Below, piece after piece: positions 27,301 to 33,518 of a stretch of DNA of 51,728 nt. Position numbers and translations under genes: made by a program. The notes below the pieces were generated by a model that was given only the letters and a program-made list of their open reading frames with translations, ran no database searches and was not told the DNA's origin. The stretch covers positions 1 through 51,728 of the forward strand of contig JAJYOT010000005.1 in the NCBI GenBank assembly GCA_021796015.1, written 5' to 3'. The stretch is from a bacterium. GTDB taxonomy: Bacteria; Elusimicrobiota; Elusimicrobia; UBA1565; UBA9628. The first letter of the stretch is position 1. Each line of letters starts with the position of its first letter.

Positions 27301-28594
27301 AAGCCGCCAAAACGGCAGGCGGTACTATTTTTCCCGAGCGTTCATCAACCTTGGACACAACTTTATGCTGAGCAAGTTTTCCCTCGTTAAATTCGGTCAA
27401 GGTTTTTTGAAGTTCCTCGGGAGTTTGGGAGCCTAAACCCAGAGCCCCGGATTGTTTGTTGGATAATTGCGTTCCGGTGAGTTGGCTGACTTCCTGGATT
27501 AAAACCCCCAAAATAGCCTTTTGGGTTTGCCGGGTTTTTTTCTTGAGATCGAATTCCGTGACGGCTCTGCGAGCGGCGTCCAAGGTTTTCCAATTGAGGG
27601 TTTTAACAATATCTTGATTATCCAAGGCGCCGTTTTGAGACAGGGTTTCCAAATCATTAAGATATGCGAGAAAAGATATTTTTTGCCCATGCGCGTCCGT
27701 AAAAAAAGCCGCGGCAAACTCCGCTTGATTTTTTTGGTATTTCTTGTAGAGTTTCTGAATGTCGGCGCGGCTCAAGCCCTCTCTTTTACTTCCCAATGGA
27801 TTCGCGCAATCGGTATTGGCAATGCGAGGCGGTTTTTGCCCGTTGTTAATAAGGCGGACCACCGCGCATTGGTCGTAATAGATTTTCTTGAGATTCTCGA
27901 GCATCCGCTGGAAGGCCCGGCTATAGAGAAGTTTCTTATCATGCACCGCGCCTTTTTTAATATCAACAAAGATCGTATCCACATAACGCTTTCCGGGATT
28001 TTGGGGATCGTCTTTTTCCATCGTCACCAAAGAATTCTGGTATCCCAAATCAGTCACTTTCTGATAGCCGAGAGTTTCTCCCAAGGTCATCTGTTCAATG
28101 CGGAAAGTGCGGGTATTGCCGTTTGATGAAATTTGTTGAGTGTTGACGTCTTTGTCATAGGCCCACTTTGCGGCCGGAGCCATACCGTCAAATAAATGGG
28201 CCATTTGGATTCCCACATCCTGGGTTTGGACTGAGGATGAATCCTGACCCTTGGGAGAAGCGCCCACGGTCGTCTGAACCATGTTTTTAAGGGTCTTCGT
28301 CACCGAGGGAGGCAAGGAGACCTGGGCGCAAGACGGATCATGACTTTGCGGATTGCATCCAACAGACTTTCCGTAACGCTCGAGAAAATCCATCGCGTGC
28401 TGACGCATTTCTTCCGACATTCCGGCGACAATGGACTGATTTTGGAGTTGCGTAAAGACGGAACTAAGACTCACCTCATTTGTATCAGCGCTATGAGAAG
28501 CCGTCTCTTGCGCCAAAACCGGGGAAGCGGCCTCAAAAAAAGGCAAAACAGCCAGCAGCCCGGATAACCCCGCACCGATGATTTTTTTTTCCAT
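21350..28594 (-). CDS. Giant exported protein with C-terminal SecA-like/SF2 ATPase motor (2414 aa)
   Basis: Residues 1-28 form a signal peptide (GLSGLLAVLPFFEAASPVLA). Residues about 150-840 are mostly charged helices. Ala/Gly-rich hydrophobic stretches occur near 855-890 and 985-1060. A motor fills about 1640-2290. Its motifs, in SecA/SF2 order: KTSGGKT (I, about 1704, compare SecA KTGEGKT), TTNPDLASQTMDQY (Ia), LDEYDMM (II, about 1792), LGLSGTLAH (III, about 2054), SIIYADTKAEYEAL (IV), VGQAGFRGLDLP (V, about 2190) and QLMGRIDSGR (VI, about 2227). This is not the housekeeping SecA: it has a signal peptide, no recognisable SecA C-terminal zinc tail, and is over twice the length. ATP should be absent outside the cytoplasm, so the location is a puzzle. 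It lies 30 bp after the 736-aa exported gene, likely in one operon. No Shine-Dalgarno sequence is evident. Confidence 0.75.
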   Translation of the reverse strand: MEKKIIGAGLSGLLAVLPFFEAASPVLAQETASHSADTNEVSLSSVFTQLQNQSIVAGMSEEMRQHAMDFLERYGKSVGCNPQSHDPSCAQVSLPPSVTKTLKNMVQTTVGASPKGQDSSSVQTQDVGIQMAHLFDGMAPAAKWAYDKDVNTQQISSNGNTRTFRIEQMTLGETLGYQKVTDLGYQNSLVTMEKDDPQNPGKRYVDTIFVDIKKGAVHDKKLLYSRAFQRMLENLKKIYYDQCAVVRLINNGQKPPRIANTDCANPLGSKREGLSRADIQKLYKKYQKNQAEFAAAFFTDAHGQKISFLAYLNDLETLSQNGALDNQDIVKTLNWKTLDAARRAVTEFDLKKKTRQTQKAILGVLIQEVSQLTGTQLSNKQSGALGLGSQTPEELQKTLTEFNEGKLAQHKVVSKVDERSGKIVPPAVLAASSNAMLAMAYAKAARQRADKPGISKEEKDEALAASDHWLQIAQNNIRILQLENLSQQVGQLKNGEYQTYLGLTSDAAKREAKRLEKVALQYEDEMKKLSDKEEVAALQKDASNLYFDLANASLSELYGSELRKKLGKSKAEVEDLRALYLAREFGNRQSRYKTGNSLSEMQGISYQTFLANLPPKVKKVSDDLIAFSTELKEAGDLSEDSAMRAQAAGLLRDRFPGILSELGLQKVLDKKEIKEKSLRLSIFNSQILAGFQNFTGRIQAFTELNELDEILRENASSKPSLAHPKGFWQKLQHWSTLRFLNTGMNKAELGQRDRLIGILLSHNWLTKEAYQKLMANEPLRDHVLDLMNHGNYTEAFKEIGSLDPEMVVTTLKNYTADQLLKDPAANLSFEGFMTDIPEDKAGTESQGVIGDLFSYVRPLLLDYQLASAAVDAAAFSAYSTFIGGAAIGAERLTQAAIDAGQALRAAEAADDVSAVGRLSQTLDSFGRVGTWTKKVLGGTVEFFGRTGHGIATGTKNALGLAEIGSKGQALPFQQMAFQIARKSVVNSLELQGKNALVMGGASGAMSAVSHWWNPQTSQYESAGEAFKEGAIYGAAFGARATPLMMASPIQAPAFGVFGNDISSFVKSIAETPGPFSWVVKSGAKLIPRYSKSAVAESGPLGALQMSAMDAAPILRPLYRVAIWTGGMADGMAKYLSTGWLSQLAVEHADYYLIPHDYKDNLETGKTAKDQNIANSFQAGLAANQVSWLFLPTTAMRNNDELSNRQEEEAGFANLMSQDKGKEIEALPDDYTLTYKKSFSDSVGILSPKAWKERAQFLWDSWIKKSPPTGIFKITSQWREEAAERRLNGFSDAELALLLNADKKDNNQFFKFTRTPDGSLNLEKIDESAVLGNGAERTSDAGPKTLSQEEIETLAKNSDLRLSDSIVDAARKILSRRLVKSSSLRAQILDADHSLTLQPKDKKGPSEVISGPELEKLKSMAAIAQINSSGTLKFVRKNFGNAVFHLGKDLQTPQDILIEDIAQSADKENVSLENWWKTTGQEKAPDALEKIKASGDEARAAVVERAMKTNGIGLNGSLSDLVDRMNEKIASLEKDGENTRAQSLETAKDRLIQTASDAAADVLIDSVHRAMDEKIASLSSGGHAKTAEALRVMRKTLESDAYTQAVDRQLAENFKAYRKGKISRSEMDFSANLVKSVWERGVFGQHFGEWKTLPDGTRELQVPADRQLRDARGNPIKSFRELQARQILATLKGLSEGENRIFNLLKTSGGKTLLSFVMLDFLDHYARSRGKLGAMYLTTNPDLASQTMDQYLSLFGGRKPRFKIKTYSDFWAELAQADKFGGSNPLELYDMVLDEYDMMAMTTALSLGSFNGIVGRYPELDPVQTSIRQGAEKLQELFKKYGSNGKELDPASFKELLKDNPEFKEDFEDLVANQTRDFRKAVDYTNSKAYRAQLLDPHSPLYEKLGLKSLADFKARYKMSPEQVYFDMLKSHQHAFGGGAFDAVAKKMGLGWGGVIGRQYGTPKTWIEKIYGGGYQAMSKKNLQDLFATDVDRNKQEVIQYFNGVPLDNLDTEYRSYLEAFYGKPLTLDFDSLAVVDFAKFNNKAKAAGTVMLGLSGTLAHSIVPFMKGKMGFKVIGDESAGYGVNYEILNPESSPGASQNAAREFILKDIQEKNPNLSIIYADTKAEYEALRKSLRMNEVPNDEITVGITPDTNFQKENRRQTGVDEYKNLAALESGKAKFLILVGQAGFRGLDLPFGKSYQNGKFRMYVSAPETLATVNFKQLMGRIDSGRIPKGVKVSVTGVVDGKILEDSPSYLKVAWDNLKQISENPREKENEIWSQIADLVKDNAENPEAPVTYKSVKRLTLDPKALENPDIVAARDLLGRYRTLKKLSRMVSPEKAKELLGTDPKNVEAAKDFIKNPKVADVLIGELMEKMQDASELKAIEASGINRPPRPSIFQSLLKRKKDPIKTP

Positions 28595-28624
28595 GGTCAG
28601 CCACGGCTCTAGGACGCTGTTTTT

Positions 28625-30835
28625 TTAATTCAATAAATCCCGGACAGTCAACTTATTTTTCCCGCACGTCACCACGGATTTATCGGCCTGGGCGCTTTTA
28701 ATTTCTGAGTTGAGCAAAGGCCTGATTTCGATGGATTTTCCAGCCGTTGAACCCTGCGCGCATTGGTCGCTTTTTAAGAAAGCGCTTATTTTCCCATAGT
28801 AGGAATATTTATTTTTATACTCGCTCCAAGCGGATTGAGCATTCGCGGGATTAGAAGCCGAAATCTGAACCAGTAAGTTATGGAGTTTTCCATCTTTTCC
28901 GGCCCCCAGATCATGAACCTCGGAGGTGTCGGCAAGATTTTCCACGCTTGGGACAAAACCGGTTTTTGGCATATTCTTCAAAGTTTGGGAAGAAAGGGTG
29001 TAGGTTTCCACCTGCTTTACCGGGATGTCATAAACCGTGGGAAAATTCGAAGTCAAATTCGCTCCGCGATCCTCCTGTTTGACAATGGGCTCCGCCTGAA
29101 GGGCTTGCCCGTAGATATTCTGGTAATCCGGGGTTGACTCTGAACCTTCTGGAATATCCGGAGTAGCGACTTGCAAGGTCAAACCGCCCCCCTCCTTTTG
29201 AAGCGACATAAGAAGCCCGCTTGCCTCAATCTCTTGCCCATCCGCGCAAATAAGAGAAGCAGGGTCTTTTTGCGGAACAAAAGCCACCCCATTTTGAGTC
29301 ACGGGATTTTTGAAATTTGTATATTCGCTGCAATCGCCCGCTTTGCTCACCGTCCCGGAATTACCCGAACCGCCGGAAGATCCGCCGCCGGTTTTATCGT
29401 TGCCCGCCTGTTTGCCGCTTTTTTTGTCTTTTTCCGCGGGATCCCAACCGCATTTTTCGCCGACTTTCTCGGCCTCGCTTTCTTGACAAACCACGGGCTT
29501 AAAATAAGACATATCGCCATTTCCGACTCGCTTCATATACCAAAATCTGGCTCCGCCGTTTTTTCCCGTGTCGAAATCCCCCAAACCCGTCTTGTAAGGC
29601 TTGGCGGACAAATCCTGGACCCCCGCATCCGTCATTTTGTTGACATCGGCCATCGCGACCGGATCCGCATCGGAGACTTGTCCCTTGGCGTCTTCCTTAA
29701 AGAAGAGAAGCGCGCCCCTGGCCCCGCCCTGGCCGATCACTTTAAAGGTCTGATTTCCAATTTTTTCCTCGTAGCCTTCCTTATTAACTTGGGCCAGGCG
29801 CAATTGTTGGAGCGCTTGGATATTGGTTTTAATCGCGGGCTGGGAACTCCCGGCGGCGAAAACCGTCACTTCTCCGTTTTTGATGGTCACATGAAATTTC
29901 GCGCGGTTGGGAACCAAATCAAGATTATCAGCATCCATATCCCCGACAGGATATCTTCTCCCATAAATCTGGGAGGGGTTTTCCGTATAGTCAAAAATGC
30001 CGACTTGTTGGATGATTGTGCTGGTCCCATCCTCGCGCTTGCTAAAATACTTGACCGAAATCCAGCGCCCGGCCCCGGTTTGGGGGTTAGTCACAACCCA
30101 GGCCGTCACGGCCCCGTCTTGATAGAGCTGTTCGACCCCAAAAGAGCGGGAAACGCCGCCGCCAGGGTTTTTCCCCGCTCCCGTTCCAAAAGCGGAAGGG
30201 GCCTCCGAGCCTTTTTGAATTGATTTGAGGGTTTTATTTTTACTCGCCTTGCCGACCTTAACCCGGTAAAAATAATGCGCGTTCGCCGCCGCCGCGCCGA
30301 TAAAACCGGAGACCCAGCCCGCGATGTCGCGGCCGTCCCATTTCTGACAGGGTTTAGCCTTAAAACCTTGAACGCTCCCGCCGGAACAGGCCTCGGCCAA
30401 TTTCGCCGCGGTGTTTTTATCCTCGAGGACCACCAAGAGTTCCGCGAGATTTCCCCGCCCTTTTTGAATCTTAAGCAAAGGGCTCTTCGACCGCAAGGTC
30501 CAAATGGCGGCCGCGACTTGAAGACGTAATTTGTCGGAAGGCTTGGAGCATGGGAAAAACTGGTTTCGGCAGATAAATCGGGAAATTTCTCGCGGCGCCT
30601 TTTCTTTCGCGCAAGAGAGAACCCCCGCGCGATAGTCCGTTTTAAGGGCTGTTTGGCACGCATTGACTTCTTTTTGAATTTCCAAAAATTGTGGGTTTCG
30701 CGCGTCGTCAGAAGCCCCAACGGAAACGGGTTTTACAGGTGGTGTTGCGGATTCCGCCCCCGCGAATAAAAAAGCCGCGCCTCCGACAAGAATATTGGTT
30801 CCCAAAACAAGTGACTTCCATTGATTTTGGCTCAT
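28625..30835 (-). CDS. Large exported protein of unknown function (736 aa)
   Basis: The ATG at 30835 gives a signal peptide (LVLGTNILVGGAAFLFAGAESA) and sits exactly 6 nt after TATCCT, so I prefer it to two earlier in-frame starts that lie upstream of or within the promoter. The mature protein has a Cys-containing N-terminal region (about 30-170), a central beta-rich part, a Gly/Ser-rich linker (about 490-515) and a C-terminal domain of about 220 residues. No family recognised. It immediately precedes the giant SecA-like protein on the same strand, which suggests a substrate, partner or shared envelope role. Confidence 0.75.
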   Translation of the reverse strand: MSQNQWKSLVLGTNILVGGAAFLFAGAESATPPVKPVSVGASDDARNPQFLEIQKEVNACQTALKTDYRAGVLSCAKEKAPREISRFICRNQFFPCSKPSDKLRLQVAAAIWTLRSKSPLLKIQKGRGNLAELLVVLEDKNTAAKLAEACSGGSVQGFKAKPCQKWDGRDIAGWVSGFIGAAAANAHYFYRVKVGKASKNKTLKSIQKGSEAPSAFGTGAGKNPGGGVSRSFGVEQLYQDGAVTAWVVTNPQTGAGRWISVKYFSKREDGTSTIIQQVGIFDYTENPSQIYGRRYPVGDMDADNLDLVPNRAKFHVTIKNGEVTVFAAGSSQPAIKTNIQALQQLRLAQVNKEGYEEKIGNQTFKVIGQGGARGALLFFKEDAKGQVSDADPVAMADVNKMTDAGVQDLSAKPYKTGLGDFDTGKNGGARFWYMKRVGNGDMSYFKPVVCQESEAEKVGEKCGWDPAEKDKKSGKQAGNDKTGGGSSGGSGNSGTVSKAGDCSEYTNFKNPVTQNGVAFVPQKDPASLICADGQEIEASGLLMSLQKEGGGLTLQVATPDIPEGSESTPDYQNIYGQALQAEPIVKQEDRGANLTSNFPTVYDIPVKQVETYTLSSQTLKNMPKTGFVPSVENLADTSEVHDLGAGKDGKLHNLLVQISASNPANAQSAWSEYKNKYSYYGKISAFLKSDQCAQGSTAGKSIEIRPLLNSEIKSAQADKSVVTCGKNKLTVRDLLN

Positions 30836-30841
30836 GGAAAA

Positions 30842-30870
30842 AGGATAAACGCTTTTCATCTTTTCGTCAA
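30842..30870 (-). promoter_or_regulatory. Leaderless promoter of the 736-aa/giant-motor operon
   Basis: On the minus strand: TTGACG (30865-30870), 17-bp spacer, TATCCT (30842-30847), then 6 nt to the ATG at 30835. Upstream, 30871-30899 carries a GGGCC-bounded sequence (GGGCCC...GGACTAGGACC...GGGCC) of unknown role. There is no phased GTAAAAA element here. Confidence 0.65.
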
Positions 30871-31040
30871 GGCCCAAAGGTCCTAGTCCGTCTGGGCCCT
30901 CAAACTCTTATGGTGCTTACTGCTTGGCAATACGAAATGATTCCTTCCGCGAGATCGCTCCAAAGAAAAGGAAACAAATAATTAGTTCCGCAACAGAAAA
31001 CGCTGGGAACAGGCCGGAGAATGTTCTGTCCTCGGATATT

Positions 31041-31667
31041 TTACGGCTCCAGCGCTTGGATTGCCTGGCGGGGCGAACGGGCTTTGCGCGCGTTTTCATC
31101 GGCGAGAGAAGTTTTGGCCCAAAGCCCGGCTTTGAGTCCGGCTTGCCGGCAACCAAAGGGCAATTGGTCGAGATTTTTCCTGAGACAAGCGGAAACGCCT
31201 TTTTCAGTCGTCTCTTGATAGCAAAGGCTTAAAATCTGGGGCTTACAGGAATTCCAAACCAGCGTCCGATAGGCGTAATGCTCGATTTCGGCCATTTGAG
31301 AGCGGCAAGGCACGGAAAGATTTTTGCGATGGTCTAAAAGACATTGAGACGCGGGACCGTATCCGCTCATTCGATCGGCGCAATATTTCGACAAATCGCG
31401 ACTGCATCCATGAAGCAATTTCGCCGCCTCGTTATGAGCCGCGGCCACTTTACTCCGGCAATCAGCGGAGAGGCGGCTTTTGTGTTTTTCAAGGCAGCGC
31501 AGTCTTTCCGGCATCGTCTGGGCGTTGCGGCAAAAATCGTAAATTTCTTTCCCGCACCAGCCGTAGATGACCTTGTTTGACTTCGGCGGCGTTTGGATGT
31601 TTGCCGCCCATAATCGCCCTGTTCCCACCATTAAAAAAACTGCCAATATCCTCATATCATTTTTCAT
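31041..31667 (-). CDS. Exported protein with three GLG1-like cysteine-rich repeats (208 aa)
   Basis: After a signal peptide (MRILAVFLMVGTGRLWA) come three repeats of about 55 residues. Each reads C-x6-C ... CL-x7-L-x3-C: CGKEIYDFC...RCLEKHKSRLSADC, CSRDLSKYC...QCLLDHRKNLSVPC and CKPQILSLC...ACLRKNLDQLPFGC. This is the Cys-rich FGFR/GLG1 repeat, known from eukaryotic Golgi protein 1 and from scattered bacteria. Disulfide formation in the periplasm is likely; the function in bacteria is unknown. It starts 13 bp after the tail-fibre-like gene, so both are probably one operon. The preceding in-frame codons overlap that gene and carry no signal. Confidence 0.78.
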   Translation of the reverse strand: MKNDMRILAVFLMVGTGRLWAANIQTPPKSNKVIYGWCGKEIYDFCRNAQTMPERLRCLEKHKSRLSADCRSKVAAAHNEAAKLLHGCSRDLSKYCADRMSGYGPASQCLLDHRKNLSVPCRSQMAEIEHYAYRTLVWNSCKPQILSLCYQETTEKGVSACLRKNLDQLPFGCRQAGLKAGLWAKTSLADENARKARSPRQAIQALEP

Positions 31668-31680
31668 TAATCTCTCTCTA

Positions 31681-32595
31681 TCACTGGCAACAAATCGCAT
31701 ATGAGTATGCCCATGGGCTAGGGGCCCCGGCATAATTCAAGCCCGTGCACCAACAATTCCAGCTATTGCTAGATGCGGGATAAGAAGTCAAGATTGTCCC
31801 ATAATTACAAGAACACCCGCCTCCTGTCATTTGAGTGTTTGACGGGCAGTAAGCATAGGTTGGATTGCTGTGCCCATAGGTGGCATACTGATTGCAGTTT
31901 AACGAAGCATTATTCTGCCATGCTCCGTCTCCGTAACTATTCTGAGCCGTCCAAACGCTTCCGGGCGTGACGCTGTTTTGCGGATAATTGATTCTCAATG
32001 GATTGGCGCAAGGGTGGCAGCCATAGGAATTGCAACAGGTCGCCGCCGCGGGTTCGATGTCCAAACTTGCCTGCGGGCTATTGGTCCCGATGCCGACATT
32101 TCCGGAAGGGGCGACGACTAAGTCCATATAGTTGCCGCCCCGCGCTTTGAACCGAAGCGGAAGCCCGCCGACCTCGGATGAAATGGTAGACACTCCGTTC
32201 CCACTATCATTGCCGCTGACGGAAAGAAATCCGTCTACGTCTAAAATAGGAAAAGAGCCCGAGCTTATTTTCCCTTGTCCCGGATTGGTCGTCCCGATTC
32301 CGACATTGCCGCCCATAACCGCCATTTTAGTATTACTTCCAATCCCCGAGTTGCTCCCAATTTCCACGAAACTAGGGGCTCCTCCGGGCTGCGGATCTCG
32401 CGCAAGCCAGGTGTTTCCAATGGTCACCATATTATTATAAGCCCCGGCGGGAGCGGGATAATAGGTTGACATCGTGATATCTTCGGTAGCAATCGGCTCA
32501 ATGAGAAGCGCGACAAAAACCGCCGACAAAAGAACTGCCGTTTGCCCGCGCGTCAATTGAAGGCGAAATTCATGAAGGTGAACTTGCTTTTCCAT
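31681..32595 (-). CDS. Tail-fibre-like surface protein with VGIGTxxP motifs (304 aa)
   Basis: From the ATG at 32595 there is a hydrophobic N-terminal helix (AVLLSAVFVALLIEPIA), then MSTYYPAPAGAYNNM and two copies of GNVGIGTxxP (GTTNPGQ, GTNSPQAS). The C-terminal 110 residues are rich in Cys, Tyr, Asn and Ser. The 'YYPAP...VGIGTTxP' layout is familiar from surface or adhesin-type proteins of Elusimicrobia-like and Omnitrophota-like genomes and from phage tail fibres. A surface or pseudopilin-like adhesin is plausible. No phage genes accompany it. Confidence 0.6.
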   Translation of the reverse strand: MEKQVHLHEFRLQLTRGQTAVLLSAVFVALLIEPIATEDITMSTYYPAPAGAYNNMVTIGNTWLARDPQPGGAPSFVEIGSNSGIGSNTKMAVMGGNVGIGTTNPGQGKISSGSFPILDVDGFLSVSGNDSGNGVSTISSEVGGLPLRFKARGGNYMDLVVAPSGNVGIGTNSPQASLDIEPAAATCCNSYGCHPCANPLRINYPQNSVTPGSVWTAQNSYGDGAWQNNASLNCNQYATYGHSNPTYAYCPSNTQMTGGGCSCNYGTILTSYPASSNSWNCWCTGLNYAGAPSPWAYSYAICCQ

Positions 32596-32605
32596 CGGTC
32601 TTATA

Positions 32606-32634
32606 AGTATTGAGCGAGCATCGACTTTTGTCAA
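32606..32634 (-). promoter_or_regulatory. Promoter of the tail-fibre-like gene
   Basis: On the minus strand: TTGACA (32629-32634), 17-bp spacer, AATACT (32606-32611); the ATG follows 10 nt later at 32595. It is divergent from the promoter at 32661-32689. Confidence 0.5.
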
Positions 32635-32660
32635 GGGAAAGACATGAAATCCAAAAGTCC

Positions 32661-32689
32661 TTGACAAAGTTAAATTCAGGGTCTATCCT
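32661..32689 (+). promoter_or_regulatory. Leaderless promoter of the 32696 gene
   Basis: TTGACA (32661-32666), 17-bp spacer, TATCCT (32684-32689), then TGGGTT and the ATG at 32696. The 6-nt spacing to the start leaves no room for a Shine-Dalgarno sequence. Confidence 0.7.
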
Positions 32690-32695
32690 TGGGTT

Positions 32696-33502
32696 ATGAA
32701 GACTCAGAACGTCGGAGTTCTAATCGCAAGCGCTTTTCTTTTTCCGGCAATTTCCTTGCAAGCCTCCCTTGTCCCAGGAAATAGCCCCTGTTCGTTTCCG
32801 AAAACGTTTTTTCTGTCCAACATGGTACGAGAACTTGAGAACTCTCCCTCAACCCTAAAAGCCCCCGGCTTATGCGCCCAAGAAGTTCAAAGTTTCATCA
32901 AGAAAGATCCGCTTTACCGCCGACGCTGGAAAGAAGCCTCGGGAAACCCGATTAAAGAAGAGCGCCTATTAAAAGAAGTTAATTCTCTCTTTTATCATAC
33001 CGGAAAAAACCTTCAAAAAACGCTTAAGGCCGCAAAGAAGTTTGGCCGCCTCAGCGCCAAAGGACGCGTTTCTCCTAAAAGCATGTCCTTGACTCCTTGG
33101 CTCATCGGACATGAAGCGCAGGTGGTCAAAAAAAATCTTAAAGCCCTCAATCTTACGGTCAAAAAAGCCGGGCCCCATGCGAAACTCTCCTGGTTTTCCC
33201 CGCAGTGGCAAGAAAGCTTAGACCTGTCTTTAGGGCAAGCCCAACGTCAATACGCCCTTTTCATCGCTCAGGAACAAAAACAAGCAAAAGCCCGCCAGGA
33301 AAAACTAGCCCTCGCAAAAAGACATTTAAATAAGCTCAGCCTTTCCGGAAAAAATTTCGACGACCCCGCGCTTAATTCCACCCTTGACTCCAACACTTCC
33401 CCGTCCCCGCATCCAGCGGGTTCAAGCGAAGCCGGAGCGGTCATGGCGGTATTTCTCGGACAAAAAGTCCTCAATACAAACGGACAAGCTACGGGAAAAT
33501 GA
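32696..33502 (+). CDS. Exported protein of unknown function (268 aa)
   Basis: Residues about 1-23 form a signal peptide (VLIASAFLFPAISLQA). The mature part is basic and largely helical, with two cysteines near its N-terminus and one in GLCAQEV. No family recognised. It is followed 16 bp later by the Prc-type protease gene on the same strand. Confidence 0.7.
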   Translation: MKTQNVGVLIASAFLFPAISLQASLVPGNSPCSFPKTFFLSNMVRELENSPSTLKAPGLCAQEVQSFIKKDPLYRRRWKEASGNPIKEERLLKEVNSLFYHTGKNLQKTLKAAKKFGRLSAKGRVSPKSMSLTPWLIGHEAQVVKKNLKALNLTVKKAGPHAKLSWFSPQWQESLDLSLGQAQRQYALFIAQEQKQAKARQEKLALAKRHLNKLSLSGKNFDDPALNSTLDSNTSPSPHPAGSSEAGAVMAVFLGQKVLNTNGQATGK

Positions 33503-33518
33503 GTCCCGAGAGTTTGTT

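Noticed and set aside
21350..28594. Giant protein as an artefact of fused genes.
   Set aside because: The frame is continuous with no internal start-plus-ribosome-site boundary, and composition is even throughout; a real multidomain protein is more likely.
30917..31156. Small minus-strand reading frame ending in a hydrophobic helix.
   Set aside because: Most of it lies inside the Cys-rich repeat gene in another frame, and there is no start or ribosome site for the remaining part.
31681..32595. Prophage suggested by the tail-fibre-like motif.
   Set aside because: No capsid, terminase, integrase or lysis genes occur nearby; the only recombinase is an operon-embedded Xer type.
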